From Burkholderiales bacterium 8X (GTDB lineage: Bacteria > Pseudomonadota > Gammaproteobacteria > Burkholderiales > Burkholderiaceae_C), in contig LR732703.1 in NCBI GenBank assembly GCA_902506565.1, positions 684,030 through 748,029 of the forward strand: 64,000 nucleotides of DNA, written 5' to 3'. The position numbers and the translations under genes were made by a program. Shown piece by piece: positions 55,479 through 63,216 of this stretch. The notes below the pieces were generated by a model. The model saw nothing but the letters and a program-made list of their open reading frames with translations, had not been told where the DNA came from and ran no database searches. Within the stretch, counting starts at the first letter, position 1. Each line of letters starts with the position of its first letter.

Positions 55479-57401
55479 ATGGGCCTGCATCTGCTGGATC
55501 GCGTGATCGGAAACGAGTGGCCGAGCCTCGCCACCGATCACGACATCCGAGTCTTCGAATCGGTTCCGTACGAGGAGCGAATCGCGGCAGAGAGCACCTA
55601 CGAAGCATTGCGCCTCGGCGCAGCGCGCGATCCGGATTGCCCGGCCCTGCACTTCCTGGCCAATGCCAGCCCGGACGAAGAACCCCTCACCATCACCCAC
55701 GGCGAGTTCCACGCCCGCGTCACGCAGGTCGCGAACATGCTGCACGCGCTGGGCGTCGGTCCGACCGACGTGGTCAGCCTCCTGCTGCCGCTGGTGCCGC
55801 AGGCCTTCGTGGCGCTTTATGGCGCGCAGGCGGCGGGCATCGCCAACCCGGTCAACGCGTACCTCGAAGCCGGCCATATCGCCCACATCCTGCGTGCCGC
55901 GAAGACCAAGGTGCTGATCGCGCTGGCGCCGCGCGAGGGCTATGACATCTGGGACAAGGTCGCCCGCATCCGCCAGGAACTGCCGGAGCTGAAAGCCATC
56001 CTGGTGGTCGGGCGCTGCGGTCCGATGCGCGGCATCGAGCACGACTTCGACGCGCTCGCCGACCGCCAGCCGAGCGATCGTTTGATGAGCGGGCGCCAAA
56101 TCGCCGCAGGCGACATCGGCGCCCTCTTCCACACCGGCGGCACGACCGGCTTGCCGCAACTGGTGCCGCTCACGCACGGCAACCAGGTCTACCAGGCCTG
56201 GGGCATGGCGATGATGTTCCGCACCAGGCCCGGCAACACGCTGCTCATGGGGTTGCCGCTCTTCCATGTCGGTGGTGCGCTGACGCAAGGCCTGCAACAC
56301 CTCTGCGCAGGCGGAACGCTGGTGGTGCTTTCGGCGGCCGGCTGGCGCAACAAGGCCGCGATGCCCAACATCTGGAAGCTGGTCGAGCGCTACAAGCCGG
56401 AGCTGCTCGGCGGCGTTCCGACCATCCTGGGCGCGGTCCTGAACGTGCCGATGGAAGGACGCGACGTCTCCAGCGTGGCGAAGGCGACCGGCGGCGGCTC
56501 TGCCATCCCGGTCCCGATCGCCGATGCGTACCAGCATCGCTTCGGCATTCCGATCCTCGAAACCTACGGCATGACCGAGGCATCGAGCTGCCACACCATT
56601 TCCTATCCCGACAAGCCGGTGTACCTGGGTTCGGTCGGCCATCCGCTGCCGTACAGCCGTGTGCGCGTGGTCGAGGTCGACGGGCACGGCAAGCTCCTGC
56701 GCGAGTGCACGGCCGGCAAGATCGGCGTGGTGACCATGTCCGGACCCGGCGTCTTCAGCGGCTATGCGACCGGCGCGCCGGACGCGCCCTTCGTCGAACC
56801 CGGCTGGGTCAACAGCGGCGACCTCGGCCGGGTCGATGCCAACGGCTATCTCTGGATCACCGGCCGCGCCAAGGACCTCGTGATCCGCGGCGGCCACAAC
56901 ATCGACCCGACCAGCATCGAGGAGGTGCTCTACCAGCACCCGGCCGTGGCGGTCGCGGCAGTGGTGGGCGAGCCGGACGCCTACGCCGGCGAACTGCCGG
57001 TGGCCTTCGTGCAGCTCAAGCCCGAATTCGCGTCCACCGACCCCAAGGAAATCCTCCGGTACGCGGCCGCGCGCACGCCCGAGCGGGCAGCCGTTCCGGT
57101 CCAGCTGTACGCGGTCGACACCATCCCGCTGACCGCCGTCGGCAAGGTCTTCAAGCCCGAGCTGCGGCAGCAGGCCGCCGTGCGGGCGGTCCGACGCCTG
57201 CTGGCCTTCCTGGAAAAGGACGGCTGCACGCTCGACGTCACGGCCGCTTCGCACAAGGAACACGGAACGCTGATCAGCGTCACGATCGGCGGCGAGCCCG
57301 CGGGCGGCCGCGAAGCCGCCCTGGTGCTGGCGAAGACCAAGCTCGATCCGCTCACGATGAAGCACGAGCTTTCGTGGCTCGAAGAGGTGGCGGCCGCATG
57401 A
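55479..57401 (+). CDS. AMP-forming acyl-CoA synthetase
   Basis: A 640-residue ANL-superfamily ligase making an acyl-CoA through an acyl-AMP. Motifs are the P-loop-like 'FHTGGTTGLPQLVPLTH' (about residue 213), 'ILETYGMTEASS' (about 362) and 'NSGDLGRVDANGYLWITGRAKDLVIRGGHNIDP' in two parts, with the C-terminal lysine segment 'IPLTAVGKVFKPELR'. The C-terminus runs about 80 residues past the usual end. ATG 55479 is preceded by GGAGA. Its stop overlaps the PhaE-like gene (ATGA), so activated acyl groups may feed the PhaC-like enzyme two genes on. Confidence 0.92.
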   Translation: MGLHLLDRVIGNEWPSLATDHDIRVFESVPYEERIAAESTYEALRLGAARDPDCPALHFLANASPDEEPLTITHGEFHARVTQVANMLHALGVGPTDVVSLLLPLVPQAFVALYGAQAAGIANPVNAYLEAGHIAHILRAAKTKVLIALAPREGYDIWDKVARIRQELPELKAILVVGRCGPMRGIEHDFDALADRQPSDRLMSGRQIAAGDIGALFHTGGTTGLPQLVPLTHGNQVYQAWGMAMMFRTRPGNTLLMGLPLFHVGGALTQGLQHLCAGGTLVVLSAAGWRNKAAMPNIWKLVERYKPELLGGVPTILGAVLNVPMEGRDVSSVAKATGGGSAIPVPIADAYQHRFGIPILETYGMTEASSCHTISYPDKPVYLGSVGHPLPYSRVRVVEVDGHGKLLRECTAGKIGVVTMSGPGVFSGYATGAPDAPFVEPGWVNSGDLGRVDANGYLWITGRAKDLVIRGGHNIDPTSIEEVLYQHPAVAVAAVVGEPDAYAGELPVAFVQLKPEFASTDPKEILRYAAARTPERAAVPVQLYAVDTIPLTAVGKVFKPELRQQAAVRAVRRLLAFLEKDGCTLDVTAASHKEHGTLISVTIGGEPAGGREAALVLAKTKLDPLTMKHELSWLEEVAAA

Positions 57402-57760
57402 GCGATCCATCGAACACCGACCCGATGAAGGCCTGGCGCGACTGGTTCGTGCAATCGGAGCGCGACTGGAGCGAACAGCTCACCGGCTGGATGAAGGACG
57501 ACAACGTGGCGCGCCTGCTCGGTCAGGAAATCCACGCCGGGCTTTACAAGCAGCAAATGCTCGCGCAATCGATGGCCGGCCCGCTGGCGGCGATGAATCT
57601 GCCCAGCCGCGAAGACGTGGTCTCGCTCGGGGAGCGCGTCGGCCGCCTCGAGGATGCCGTGGCGCGGGTCGAGGCCCTGCTGACGCGCACCGCCTCGCCC
57701 ACCGCCGCGCCACCCGCCCGCACGCGCAAGGCGCCGGCACGGCCCAGGCGCTCGTCATGA
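57398..57760 (+). CDS. PhaE-like (class III PHA synthase subunit-type) small protein
   Basis: A 120-residue protein: tryptophan-rich N-terminus ('MKAWRDWFVQSERDWSEQLTGWM'-type, residues 9-32), a middle part 'YKQQMLAQSMAGPLAAMNLPSREDVVSLGERVGRLEDAV' that matches the PhaE/phasin-like coiled coil with its 'LPSRxDVxxLxxRVxxLE' pattern, and a basic Ala/Pro tail ('RTRKAPARPRR'). It is shorter than classical PhaE (about 350 residues), resembling only its C-terminal activating helix. ATGA overlaps on both sides tie it to the acyl-CoA synthetase and to the PhaC-like gene. Confidence 0.72.
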   Translation: MSDPSNTDPMKAWRDWFVQSERDWSEQLTGWMKDDNVARLLGQEIHAGLYKQQMLAQSMAGPLAAMNLPSREDVVSLGERVGRLEDAVARVEALLTRTASPTAAPPARTRKAPARPRRSS

Positions 57761-58794
57761 ATGCGGCGCAGGAGCTGATCGAGCGCCAGCGCTCGACGAT
57801 CGAGGCGCTCGATGCGGAGCTGGCCCGCGAGACCGCCTGCACGCCGCGCGAGCTGGTGCATGCGAGCGGAACGCTGCGGCTCTACCACTACCTGCCGCAG
57901 ACGCCCGACGTCTATCGAACGCCGCTCCTGATCGTCATGTCGCTGGTCAGCAAGCCCGACATCTTCGACCTGACGCCGGGCCAGAGCTTCATCGAGCACC
58001 TGGTGCAAGCCGGCTTCGACGTGTACCTCGTCGACTGGGGCCTGCCGCGCGCAGAGCACGGCAAGCTCGGCATCGACGCCTACGTGGCCGACCTGCTGCC
58101 GGCGTGCATCGCGGAGGTCCAGGCGCATTCGGGCGAAGAGCGCATCACCCTGGTCGGCTATTGCCTCGGCGGCATCTTCACGACCCTGTACGCCGCGCGA
58201 GAGAACCAGGGCCCCTTGCGCAACCTGCTGCTTCTCGCCACGCCGATCAACGGCCACGGCATGGTGCTACAGCGCCGGCTGCTGAGCTCGCAGGGGCTCG
58301 ATCCCGACCTGCTGGTGGATACGCTCGGCAATATTCCTTCCTCGATGATCGAAGGCGCCTTCCAGATGCTGCGTCCGCTGCAGAAGGCGAGCGGGCAGGC
58401 GACGCTCCTCAACAACCTGCACGACCGCGAGTTCGCCAAGGCACACCTGCGCATCGTGCGATGGGGCGCCCAGGCGTTGCCCTTTCCCGGCGAGGCCTTC
58501 CGCCAATTGGCGAAGGACTTCGTGCTGAACAACCGCATCGTCGAGGGCGGCCTCGACGTGCGCGGCGTCCGTTGCAGCCTGGACCGCATTCGCGTGCCCC
58601 TTTTGCACGTGGTGGCCGAGCATGACCACGTGGTGCCGCGGGACGCCTCGTCCGACCTGGTTCGGCTGGCCGGCAGCAAGGACAAGGACGAGCTGGTCAT
58701 CAAGGGTGGGCACGTGAGCCTGGTCGCCGGTGTCGGCGCTGCCACCCGGACCTGGCCGCGCATCGTGCAGTGGCTGGCGCCCCGCTCCACATGA
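57757..58794 (+). CDS. PhaC-like (class III PHA synthase-type) alpha/beta hydrolase
   Basis: A 345-residue protein of PhaC class III length. The lipase-like box is 'GYCLGGIFTTLYAA', with Cys as nucleophile (about residue 130) as in PHA synthases. It is preceded by 'VYLVDWGLPRAEHGKLG', the conserved D-W-G region. The Asp is in 'VVAEHDHVVP' and the His in 'IKGGHVSLVAG'. Class III synthases polymerise hydroxyacyl-CoA together with PhaE, and a PhaE-like gene immediately precedes. In this catabolic setting an acyl-CoA transferase or hydrolase function is an alternative. Confidence 0.8.
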   Translation: MNAAQELIERQRSTIEALDAELARETACTPRELVHASGTLRLYHYLPQTPDVYRTPLLIVMSLVSKPDIFDLTPGQSFIEHLVQAGFDVYLVDWGLPRAEHGKLGIDAYVADLLPACIAEVQAHSGEERITLVGYCLGGIFTTLYAARENQGPLRNLLLLATPINGHGMVLQRRLLSSQGLDPDLLVDTLGNIPSSMIEGAFQMLRPLQKASGQATLLNNLHDREFAKAHLRIVRWGAQALPFPGEAFRQLAKDFVLNNRIVEGGLDVRGVRCSLDRIRVPLLHVVAEHDHVVPRDASSDLVRLAGSKDKDELVIKGGHVSLVAGVGAATRTWPRIVQWLAPRST

Positions 58795-58815
58795 ACCGGC
58801 CGCAGGCGCGGCGTC

Positions 58816-58830
58816 GCAAAGCTGCTTTGC
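58816..58830. promoter_or_regulatory. Operator-like dyad, site C (GCAAAGCTGCTTTGC)
   Basis: A 15-bp palindrome, perfect apart from the central base, centred about 74 bp upstream of the TctC start at 58897. It shares both six-base arms with site D and eleven of twelve arm bases with sites A and B. Confidence 0.7.
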
Positions 58831-58896
58831 AAGACGCGGCAACCCACGGCGAAGCCGCGCAGGAACAATTCGATGGCACAAACCAAAGGAGACTTC

Positions 58897-59853
58897 ATGA
58901 ACCGTCGTAACGCCCTGCTCGGCGCCTTGCTGGCCGCCTCGTTGACGAGCGCCTTCGCGCAACAGCAGCCCCTCAAGATCGTCGTGCCGTTCGCGGCCGG
59001 CGGCGGCACCGACTCGTTCCTGCGCATGCTGGCCGACGAACTCACCAAGCGAGGCACCCGCACCATCGTCGAGAACAAGCCGGGCGGCAGCGCGGTGATC
59101 GCCGCCGACTACGTGGCCCGGGCGAAGCCGGACGGCAACACGATCGTCATGTCCTTCGTCGGCATGATGGGCACCAACACGATCCTGTTCGACAAGCTGC
59201 CCTACGACCCGCAGAAGGATTTCACCGCCGTGTCCCAGGTCGCTTACCAGCCGACCATCATCGTTGCCCGCACCGATCTGCCGTACAAGAACCTGAAGGA
59301 AATGGTGGAATACGCGAAGGCGAACCCGGGCAAGATCAACCGCGGCTCCCCCGGCCCTGCCATCCTGAGCAACCTGGCGCCGATCGCCTTCGAGCAATCG
59401 ATCGGCATCAGCACCAACCATGTTCCCTTCAACGGCGATGCGCCTGCCATCCAGGCCATGCTGAGCGACTCGATCGATATCTACGGCACCTCGATCACCA
59501 GCTCGCTGCCGCACATCAAGTCCGGCAAGTTCCGGGTGCTCGGCGTGATGGATTCGAAGCGGCTGCCGCAAGTGCCCGATGCGCCGACCTTCAAGGAAAT
59601 GGGCTACAACTTCGAAGCGCCGCTGCGCTACTACCTGTCGGCGCCGGGTGCGACGCCGAAGGACGTGGTCGCCAAGTTGAACAAGTCGATCAACGAAGTG
59701 CTGGTCGACCCGGCGTTCATCGAGCGTGCCCGGGGCATCGGCATGGAGCCGCAGGGCGGCACGCCGATCGAGATGGAGCGCCTGCTCAATTCGGAGATCG
59801 CGCGCTGGAACCCGATGATCAAGAGCCTGAACCTGCCGAAGGCCGGACAGTGA
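58897..59853 (+). CDS. TctC/Bug-family solute-binding protein (paralogue of 51521)
   Basis: A 318-residue periplasmic protein with a Sec signal ('NRRNALLGALLAASLTSAFA-QQ') and Bug motifs 'KIVVPFAAGGGTDSFLRMLADEL', 'IVENKPGGSAVIAADYVARA' and 'PDAPTFKEMGYN'. ATG 58897 follows AAAGGAG closely and is preferred to an upstream Met at 58873. It shares most residues with the TctC at 51521, so the two look like a duplication flanking the ADH/ligase block. It has its own operator (site C) and is followed by a bidirectional terminator. No TctAB is nearby. Confidence 0.92.
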   Translation: MNRRNALLGALLAASLTSAFAQQQPLKIVVPFAAGGGTDSFLRMLADELTKRGTRTIVENKPGGSAVIAADYVARAKPDGNTIVMSFVGMMGTNTILFDKLPYDPQKDFTAVSQVAYQPTIIVARTDLPYKNLKEMVEYAKANPGKINRGSPGPAILSNLAPIAFEQSIGISTNHVPFNGDAPAIQAMLSDSIDIYGTSITSSLPHIKSGKFRVLGVMDSKRLPQVPDAPTFKEMGYNFEAPLRYYLSAPGATPKDVVAKLNKSINEVLVDPAFIERARGIGMEPQGGTPIEMERLLNSEIARWNPMIKSLNLPKAGQ

Positions 59854-59880
59854 CCCGCCGGTAGAACGACAAAAAGCAAA

Positions 59881-59908
59881 AAGGGGCGCTGCGGCGCCCC
59901 TTCTGTTT
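59881..59908. terminator. Bidirectional Rho-independent terminator
   Basis: A 9-bp perfect stem AAGGGGCGC / GCGCCCCTT with a TGCG loop, followed on the plus strand by CTGTTTTT. On the minus strand it reads into TTTTTGCTTTTTG. It therefore ends both the TctC transcript (stop 59853) and the convergent alkylsulfatase transcript (stop 59935). Confidence 0.92.
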
Positions 59909-59934
59909 TTCGCGTCCGATGTCGCGCCAGCCCG

Positions 59935-61830
59935 TCAAGGCTCCAGGATGTTGAACATCGGATCGAACTCGTCGAGGCATTCGACGAACTCGCGAAACAG
60001 CGCCGCGTCCCCTTCGACATCGAGCTGCCCCGCTTCGATCGCCGCGAGCAACGCCTCGCGGCCGGACGACAACTTGCCCAACTGCTCGCGCGACATGCGC
60101 ACCCGCGCTCGTGCCCCCGTGCCGTGCGAGCCCGGCAGGTGGTTGAGAGCCCCGTTCGACAAGGTGATCCGATGGGTGTCGGTGCCCGACGCATCGGTCA
60201 GCTGCCAGTCGAACTTGGCGTCCATGTGCTGGGCTCGCGGGCCGTTGAGGCGGATGCCGAGGTACTCGAGGAAGCTGCCGAACGGAAGGATGGAGACCAC
60301 GTCAGGGCTGATCGACACCCCCTTGGGCGCCGAGCTTTGCGAGCTGCTGCGCAACTCCCGCGCGCCGAGCAGGTAGGAATTGCGCCAGGTCGCGGACTCG
60401 GCCTGGTAGCCCAGCTGCTCCATGGCGTCGGCAGAAAGCTCCCGCGCCGCCTTGTTCGCCGGGTCCGCGAAGACCACGTGATTCATCGCTTCGACCACCC
60501 ATCGGAACTGGCCGGCGTCGAAGTCCTTGTGGGCACGCGCGACCACCGCATCGGCGCCGCCCATGTATTCCACGTACTTCTTCGCGCCCTGCTCCGGCGG
60601 CAACGCATGGAGGTGGGCCGGGTTGCCTTCGTAGGGACCGAGATAGTGCGCATACACCGCGTTGACGTTGTGCGCGACCGCGCCGTAGTAGCCGCGTGCG
60701 AACCACTGCTTCGACAGCTTGCTCGGCAGCATCAGCTCTTCGCCGATCTCCCGCGGCGTGCGGCCGTGGCTCATCAGCCGCAGGGTCTGGTCGTGCAGAT
60801 AGCGGTACATGTCGCGCTGGCCGGCGACGTATTCGGCGATGCGCCCGCTGCCCCACACCGGCCAGTGGTGCTGCATCAGGAGCGCGTCCACATGCGGCAC
60901 GAACCGGTCGATGGCCTGGTTGAGGTAGTGCGCCCAGGCCAGCGAGTCGCGCGTCTTCGCTCCTCGCAAGGGGCAGAGGTTGTGCATGGTGTGGCAGGCG
61001 TTCTCTGCCAGGTTCAGTACCCGAAGGCCCGGGTAGTGCATGTTCATGTCCGCCGGCGCTTCGGTGCCGGGCGTCAGGTGGAACACGATCTCGACACCAT
61101 CCACCACATGAGTTTCGACCGGCTCGCGGATCAGCTGCGTCGGCGCGATGAAGCCGTCGCCACCCCGGCCGACCGCCTTGCCGAGGCCGCTGTCGACATG
61201 CGCCATCGCGCCCGCTTCGAGCGACCAGCCGAACTGGAAGAGCGCTCGCCGGCGCATCGGCACGCCGGCAAGGATGGACTCCGAGAACGATTCTTCGGTG
61301 AAACCCCAAGGGGCGATGACCTTGACTCCGCGGCGCACGTCGTCCGGGCCGATGACGCCGCGCACGCCGCCGTAGTGGTCCCGGTGGCTATGGGTGTAGA
61401 TCACGGCCGTGACCGGTCGATCGCCACGATGAGCGCGGTACAACGCGATCGCCGCGCGCGCATGCTCCGTGAACTGCAAGGGGTCGACCACGATGACGCC
61501 GGTATCCCCTTCGATGAAGGTGACGTTGGCGAGAGAAAAGCCCCTGACCTGGTAGACGCGCTCGGTCACCTCGAAGAGGCCGTGGATCGCATTGAGTTGC
61601 GCCATCCGCCACAGGCTCGGGTTGACCGTATCGGGTGCCTCGCCCTTCAGGAAGCCGTAGGGCTTCATGCTCCATGACGGCGCGCCGCCGCTGTCTGCCG
61701 CGATGTGGGCGTCGGGCAGGGTCGCGATGAACCCGCGCTTCGCGTCGTCGTAGTCGAGCCGGTCGGAAAAATCAAGTTCGGCGCGCACGCGTGCGTGGGA
61801 TTCCAGGGTGCTGGGATGGGCGGGTTTCAT
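59935..61830 (-). CDS. Alkylsulfatase-type metallo-beta-lactamase-fold protein (SdsA/BDS1-like)
   Basis: A 631-residue linear alkylsulfatase-family protein. The binuclear zinc motif is 'YTHSHRDHYGG' (H-x-H-x-D-H, about residue 147), with further ligands expected around 'LNLAENACHTMHNLCPLRG'. A dimerisation domain ('GYYGAVAHNVNAVYAHYLGPYEGNP') and a C-terminal SCP2-like domain follow. Such enzymes release alcohols from alkyl sulfates such as dodecyl sulfate. No export signal is visible, unlike secreted SdsA1. It diverges from the ROK gene, with site D about 53 bp upstream of its start. The alcohol released could enter the ADH pathway encoded nearby. Confidence 0.9.
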   Translation of the reverse strand: MKPAHPSTLESHARVRAELDFSDRLDYDDAKRGFIATLPDAHIAADSGGAPSWSMKPYGFLKGEAPDTVNPSLWRMAQLNAIHGLFEVTERVYQVRGFSLANVTFIEGDTGVIVVDPLQFTEHARAAIALYRAHRGDRPVTAVIYTHSHRDHYGGVRGVIGPDDVRRGVKVIAPWGFTEESFSESILAGVPMRRRALFQFGWSLEAGAMAHVDSGLGKAVGRGGDGFIAPTQLIREPVETHVVDGVEIVFHLTPGTEAPADMNMHYPGLRVLNLAENACHTMHNLCPLRGAKTRDSLAWAHYLNQAIDRFVPHVDALLMQHHWPVWGSGRIAEYVAGQRDMYRYLHDQTLRLMSHGRTPREIGEELMLPSKLSKQWFARGYYGAVAHNVNAVYAHYLGPYEGNPAHLHALPPEQGAKKYVEYMGGADAVVARAHKDFDAGQFRWVVEAMNHVVFADPANKAARELSADAMEQLGYQAESATWRNSYLLGARELRSSSQSSAPKGVSISPDVVSILPFGSFLEYLGIRLNGPRAQHMDAKFDWQLTDASGTDTHRITLSNGALNHLPGSHGTGARARVRMSREQLGKLSSGREALLAAIEAGQLDVEGDAALFREFVECLDEFDPMFNILEP

Positions 61831-61875
61831 GCGCCGATCCTAGGATTCCCGATGTGCATCGATGAACGATTTGAT

Positions 61876-61890
61876 GCAAAGCAACTTTGC
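61876..61890. promoter_or_regulatory. Operator-like dyad, site D (GCAAAGCAACTTTGC)
   Basis: Both six-base arms are perfect. It is centred about 53 bp upstream of the alkylsulfatase start, the same spacing as site A from the SMP-30 gene. It is also upstream of the ROK gene. It is the right-most of the four matching dyads. Confidence 0.7.
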
Positions 61891-61994
61891 GGGGCGTCGC
61901 GCATGCAACTGCCAATTCGCCGGTGATGAGGCGAAGGAGCTCGCGAAGCCGTCCGAATGCGGGCAAACCCTGTGGCGAAAGAGGCCAAGGTCAA

Positions 61995-62019
61995 TTAATT
62001 TCTCACCTTTAGCAATTAA
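61995..62019. promoter_or_regulatory. AT-rich dyad upstream of the ROK regulator
   Basis: An AT-rich island with outer arms TTAATT (61995-62000) and AATTAA (62014-62019), 13 bp between the arms, lies just before the ROK start in otherwise GC-rich DNA. ROK/XylR-type repressors often bind such sites for autoregulation. It may equally include the promoter itself. Confidence 0.45.
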
Positions 62020-62032
62020 CTCCCCCGCCTGC

Positions 62033-63172
62033 GTGAACAACCCATCGATCCGTGGAAGCGTCCTTTCCATGATCAAGGAACACGGTCCGATGTCACGGGC
62101 GGAGCTGGCGCGGCGGCTCGACATTTCCGGCACCACCATCACGCGGGTGGTCGGCGAGCTCGAATCCAGTCGCGTGCTCGTGCAAGGCAAGACGCTCTCG
62201 TCGCAAGGTGCCGGCCGCCCGGCTACCGCCTTGCACATCGAGGCTGCCAATTGCCTGGTCGCGGGCATCCAGATCGGCATCGGCAACGTCCAGCTCGGCC
62301 TCTTCGATGCCATGGGCGAGCGCCTGGCATCCGACCAGTTCGACTACCCGCTCGACTCGAGCCCCGCAACCGTCGTCAAGCGAATCGGGCGGGCGCTCGA
62401 AGCGCTCTGCAAGCGCAGCGGCATCGCACGCGACAGCCTTCTGGGCGTCGGCGTGGCCGTGCCGGGGCCGGTCGACGTCGGTGGACGGCGGATGTTGATC
62501 TCGATCAACCTGCACTGGCGCGATGTCGCAGTCGCGGACATGCTCGAAAAGCTCACCGGCCTTTCGGTCAGGGTCGAGCACAACGTGCGATCGATGGCGC
62601 TCGCCGAGGTGCGTTTCGGACTGGGCAAGGGCATCTCGAGCGTCGCCTTCGTCTACCTGCGTACGGGGCTCGGCGCCGGGCTGGTGGTGCAAGGCCAACC
62701 GTTTTCGGGTGGCGTGCATGGTGCGGTCGAGCTGGGCCACCTGCCGGTGATCCGGGATGGCGAGGCGTGCGTGTGCGGTGGCCGGGGTTGCATCGAAACC
62801 GTGCTTTCGCATGCCGCGTTGCAAAAGACGATGGCTCGGCTCGGCATCGATCCGGAGCCCAATGCGCTGACGGCCCTGCACGCCGCCGCCCGCAAGCGAT
62901 CCGACGCGGCGGAGGCGCTCGACGCCATCGTCGGGCCCCTGGCGATGGGGCTCAGCGCCCTGACCACCCTGCTCAACCCGGAGCGCGTGTTGCTCGGCGG
63001 CGCGTTGGCCGACATCCCCGACGCACTCTTCGAGCAGATCGTCGAAGCCTCCTGGCGCGGCGCCTTCCCCGCCATCCAGCAATCGATCCGCATGGAACGT
63101 TCGCGGCTCGGCCCGGATGCCGGCCTCTGCGGCGCAGCGGCCGTCGCGCTGGACCGATTCTTCTACGCGTGA
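62033..63172 (+). CDS. ROK-family transcriptional regulator
   Basis: A 379-residue ROK repressor-like protein. The N-terminal winged helix has '[26 protein letters not shown]', and the sugar-kinase-like domain has '[10 protein letters not shown]' and '[10 protein letters not shown]'. The zinc motif '[10 protein letters not shown]' is intact. GTG 62033 is preferred because it precedes the conserved HTH leader ('[17 protein letters not shown]') and follows the AT-rich dyad. An upstream ATG at 61862 would add 57 unconserved residues and cover site D. It probably regulates the ABC permease gene 44 bp downstream; the effector could be a sugar or another small molecule. Confidence 0.87.
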   Translation: MNNPSIRGSVLSMIKEHGPMSRAELARRLDISGTTITRVVGELESSRVLVQGKTLSSQGAGRPATALHIEAANCLVAGIQIGIGNVQLGLFDAMGERLASDQFDYPLDSSPATVVKRIGRALEALCKRSGIARDSLLGVGVAVPGPVDVGGRRMLISINLHWRDVAVADMLEKLTGLSVRVEHNVRSMALAEVRFGLGKGISSVAFVYLRTGLGAGLVVQGQPFSGGVHGAVELGHLPVIRDGEACVCGGRGCIETVLSHAALQKTMARLGIDPEPNALTALHAAARKRSDAAEALDAIVGPLAMGLSALTTLLNPERVLLGGALADIPDALFEQIVEASWRGAFPAIQQSIRMERSRLGPDAGLCGAAAVALDRFFYA

Positions 63173-63216
63173 CCGCGCCTCTCCAACCCTGTGCCCCACG
63201 ACGAAGATCCGAGACA

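Noticed and set aside
61862-62032. N-terminal extension of the ROK regulator from ATG 61862
   Set aside because: The 57 extra residues show no family similarity and would cover the site D dyad and the AT-rich promoter-like region.
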